A stretch of 64,000 bases of DNA, from assembly GCA_934630815.1 (NCBI GenBank), contig CAKTWI010000005.1:1-64000 (forward strand). Direction: 5' to 3'. Positions 63,672-64,000 of the stretch are shown one piece after another. Each line of letters starts with the position of its first letter. The first letter of the stretch is position 1. The DNA comes from an uncultured Senegalimassilia sp. GTDB taxonomy: Bacteria; Actinomycetota; Coriobacteriia; Coriobacteriales; Eggerthellaceae. The position numbers were made by a program, and so were the translations under genes. Under the pieces are notes generated by a model, which made no database searches, was not told the DNA's origin, and saw only the letters and a list, made by a program, of their open reading frames with translations.

Positions 63672-64000
63672 GTCAGGTAATCGATACGTCCGCAACGCGT
63701 CGTCCCGACGGCACCCACCGCGTCGTCATCACCGGCATGGGCGCGGTCACGCCCGCCGGCGTCGGCGTGGACGCGCTGTGGGATGCGGTCATGGGCAAGC
63801 GTTGCTGCATTGGCACCATTTCGCACTTCGATCATGAAGCGTTCGATGTGCATGTGGCGGGCGAGGTGCGTGACTTCGACCCGACCGAGCACGGGTTGTC
63901 CAAGAAGGAGGCGCGCCGCTTCGAGCGCTTCGTCCAGTACGCCATCGTAGCCGCCGACGAGGCCATGGCTCAGTCCGGCATCGACATGGAGCAGGAGGAC
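63668..64000 (+). CDS. fabF: 3-oxoacyl-ACP synthase II, 5' part (cut by window end)
   Basis: 111 residues visible. RVVITGMGAVTPAGVGVDALWDAVM is the start of the KAS II fold (quoted piece VVITGMGAVTPAG), followed by FDPTEHGLSKKEARRFERFVQYA. The catalytic Cys and His lie beyond the edge. ATGA overlap with fabG. No acpP gene is seen between fabK and fabF; it must lie outside the window. Confidence 0.92.
   Translation, partial: MSQVIDTSATRRPDGTHRVVITGMGAVTPAGVGVDALWDAVMGKRCCIGTISHFDHEAFDVHVAGEVRDFDPTEHGLSKKEARRFERFVQYAIVAADEAMAQSGIDMEQED

Overview
This 64 kb window is high-GC bacterial chromosome. The gene set and sequence style fit an anaerobic actinobacterium of the class Coriobacteriia, probably Eggerthellaceae. 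The pointers are a NadD-YqeK fusion, a split transketolase, FabK as enoyl reductase, an accessory protein that resembles a coriobacterial nuclease-like family as I remember it, and strong C/G third-position bias in the core genes. The genus cannot be fixed from the sequence alone.

Layout. Positions 1-4570 are an accessory region of lower coding density: a truncated transposase-like C-terminus, a doublet of related RNA hairpins, a metallophosphoesterase with a ribbon-helix-helix regulator, and a repeat-containing protein resembling an endonuclease-like family. From 4574 the chromosome is mostly housekeeping. First comes a methionine/one-carbon operon (metF, a stand-alone methionine synthase reactivation protein, metH). 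A sodium symporter, two identical tRNA-Ala(GGC) genes flanking a perfect 29-nt inverted repeat, a thioesterase, a surface-anchored protein, a polyferredoxin, gltX, a DUF1461 membrane protein and an ATP-grasp enzyme follow, all on the minus strand. metK (behind a SAM-I-like riboswitch), priA, rpoD and an RlmKL-type methyltransferase lie on the plus strand.

From 26.2 to 33.2 kb there are a YczE-like membrane protein, tRNA-Val(CAC) and a CAT-anticodon tRNA, a LUD-domain protein, trpS, and a three-gene glycan block (PglC-like phosphoglycosyl transferase, DegT-type aminotransferase, GT4 glycosyltransferase). From 33.4 kb onward nearly everything is on the plus strand: metN-metI, glnA with an atypical GlnR-like regulator, polA, rplU-rpmA, obgE-proB-proA-nadD/yqeK-rsfS, a large STAND/SARP-type regulator, secA, prfB, split transketolase, ftsE-ftsX-ctpA-rnr, and the fatty-acid genes fabK-fabD-fabG-fabF, the last cut by the window end.

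The genes connect in several ways. MetF, the reactivation protein, MetH, MetK and MetNI cover methionine synthesis, repair, use and uptake, and SAM feedback is visible at metK. GlnA and its neighbouring regulator form a nitrogen module. FtsEX and the S41 protease point to cell-wall remodelling. I found no CRISPR array, prophage, complete insertion sequence or clearly new multi-gene system. The most unusual signals are non-coding (hairpin doublet, inverted repeat, shared stable-RNA promoter motif, riboswitch fused to a Shine-Dalgarno, predicted leaderless promoters) and local protein changes (repeat insertion, altered motif residues in RF2, RlmL and the GlnR-like receiver).
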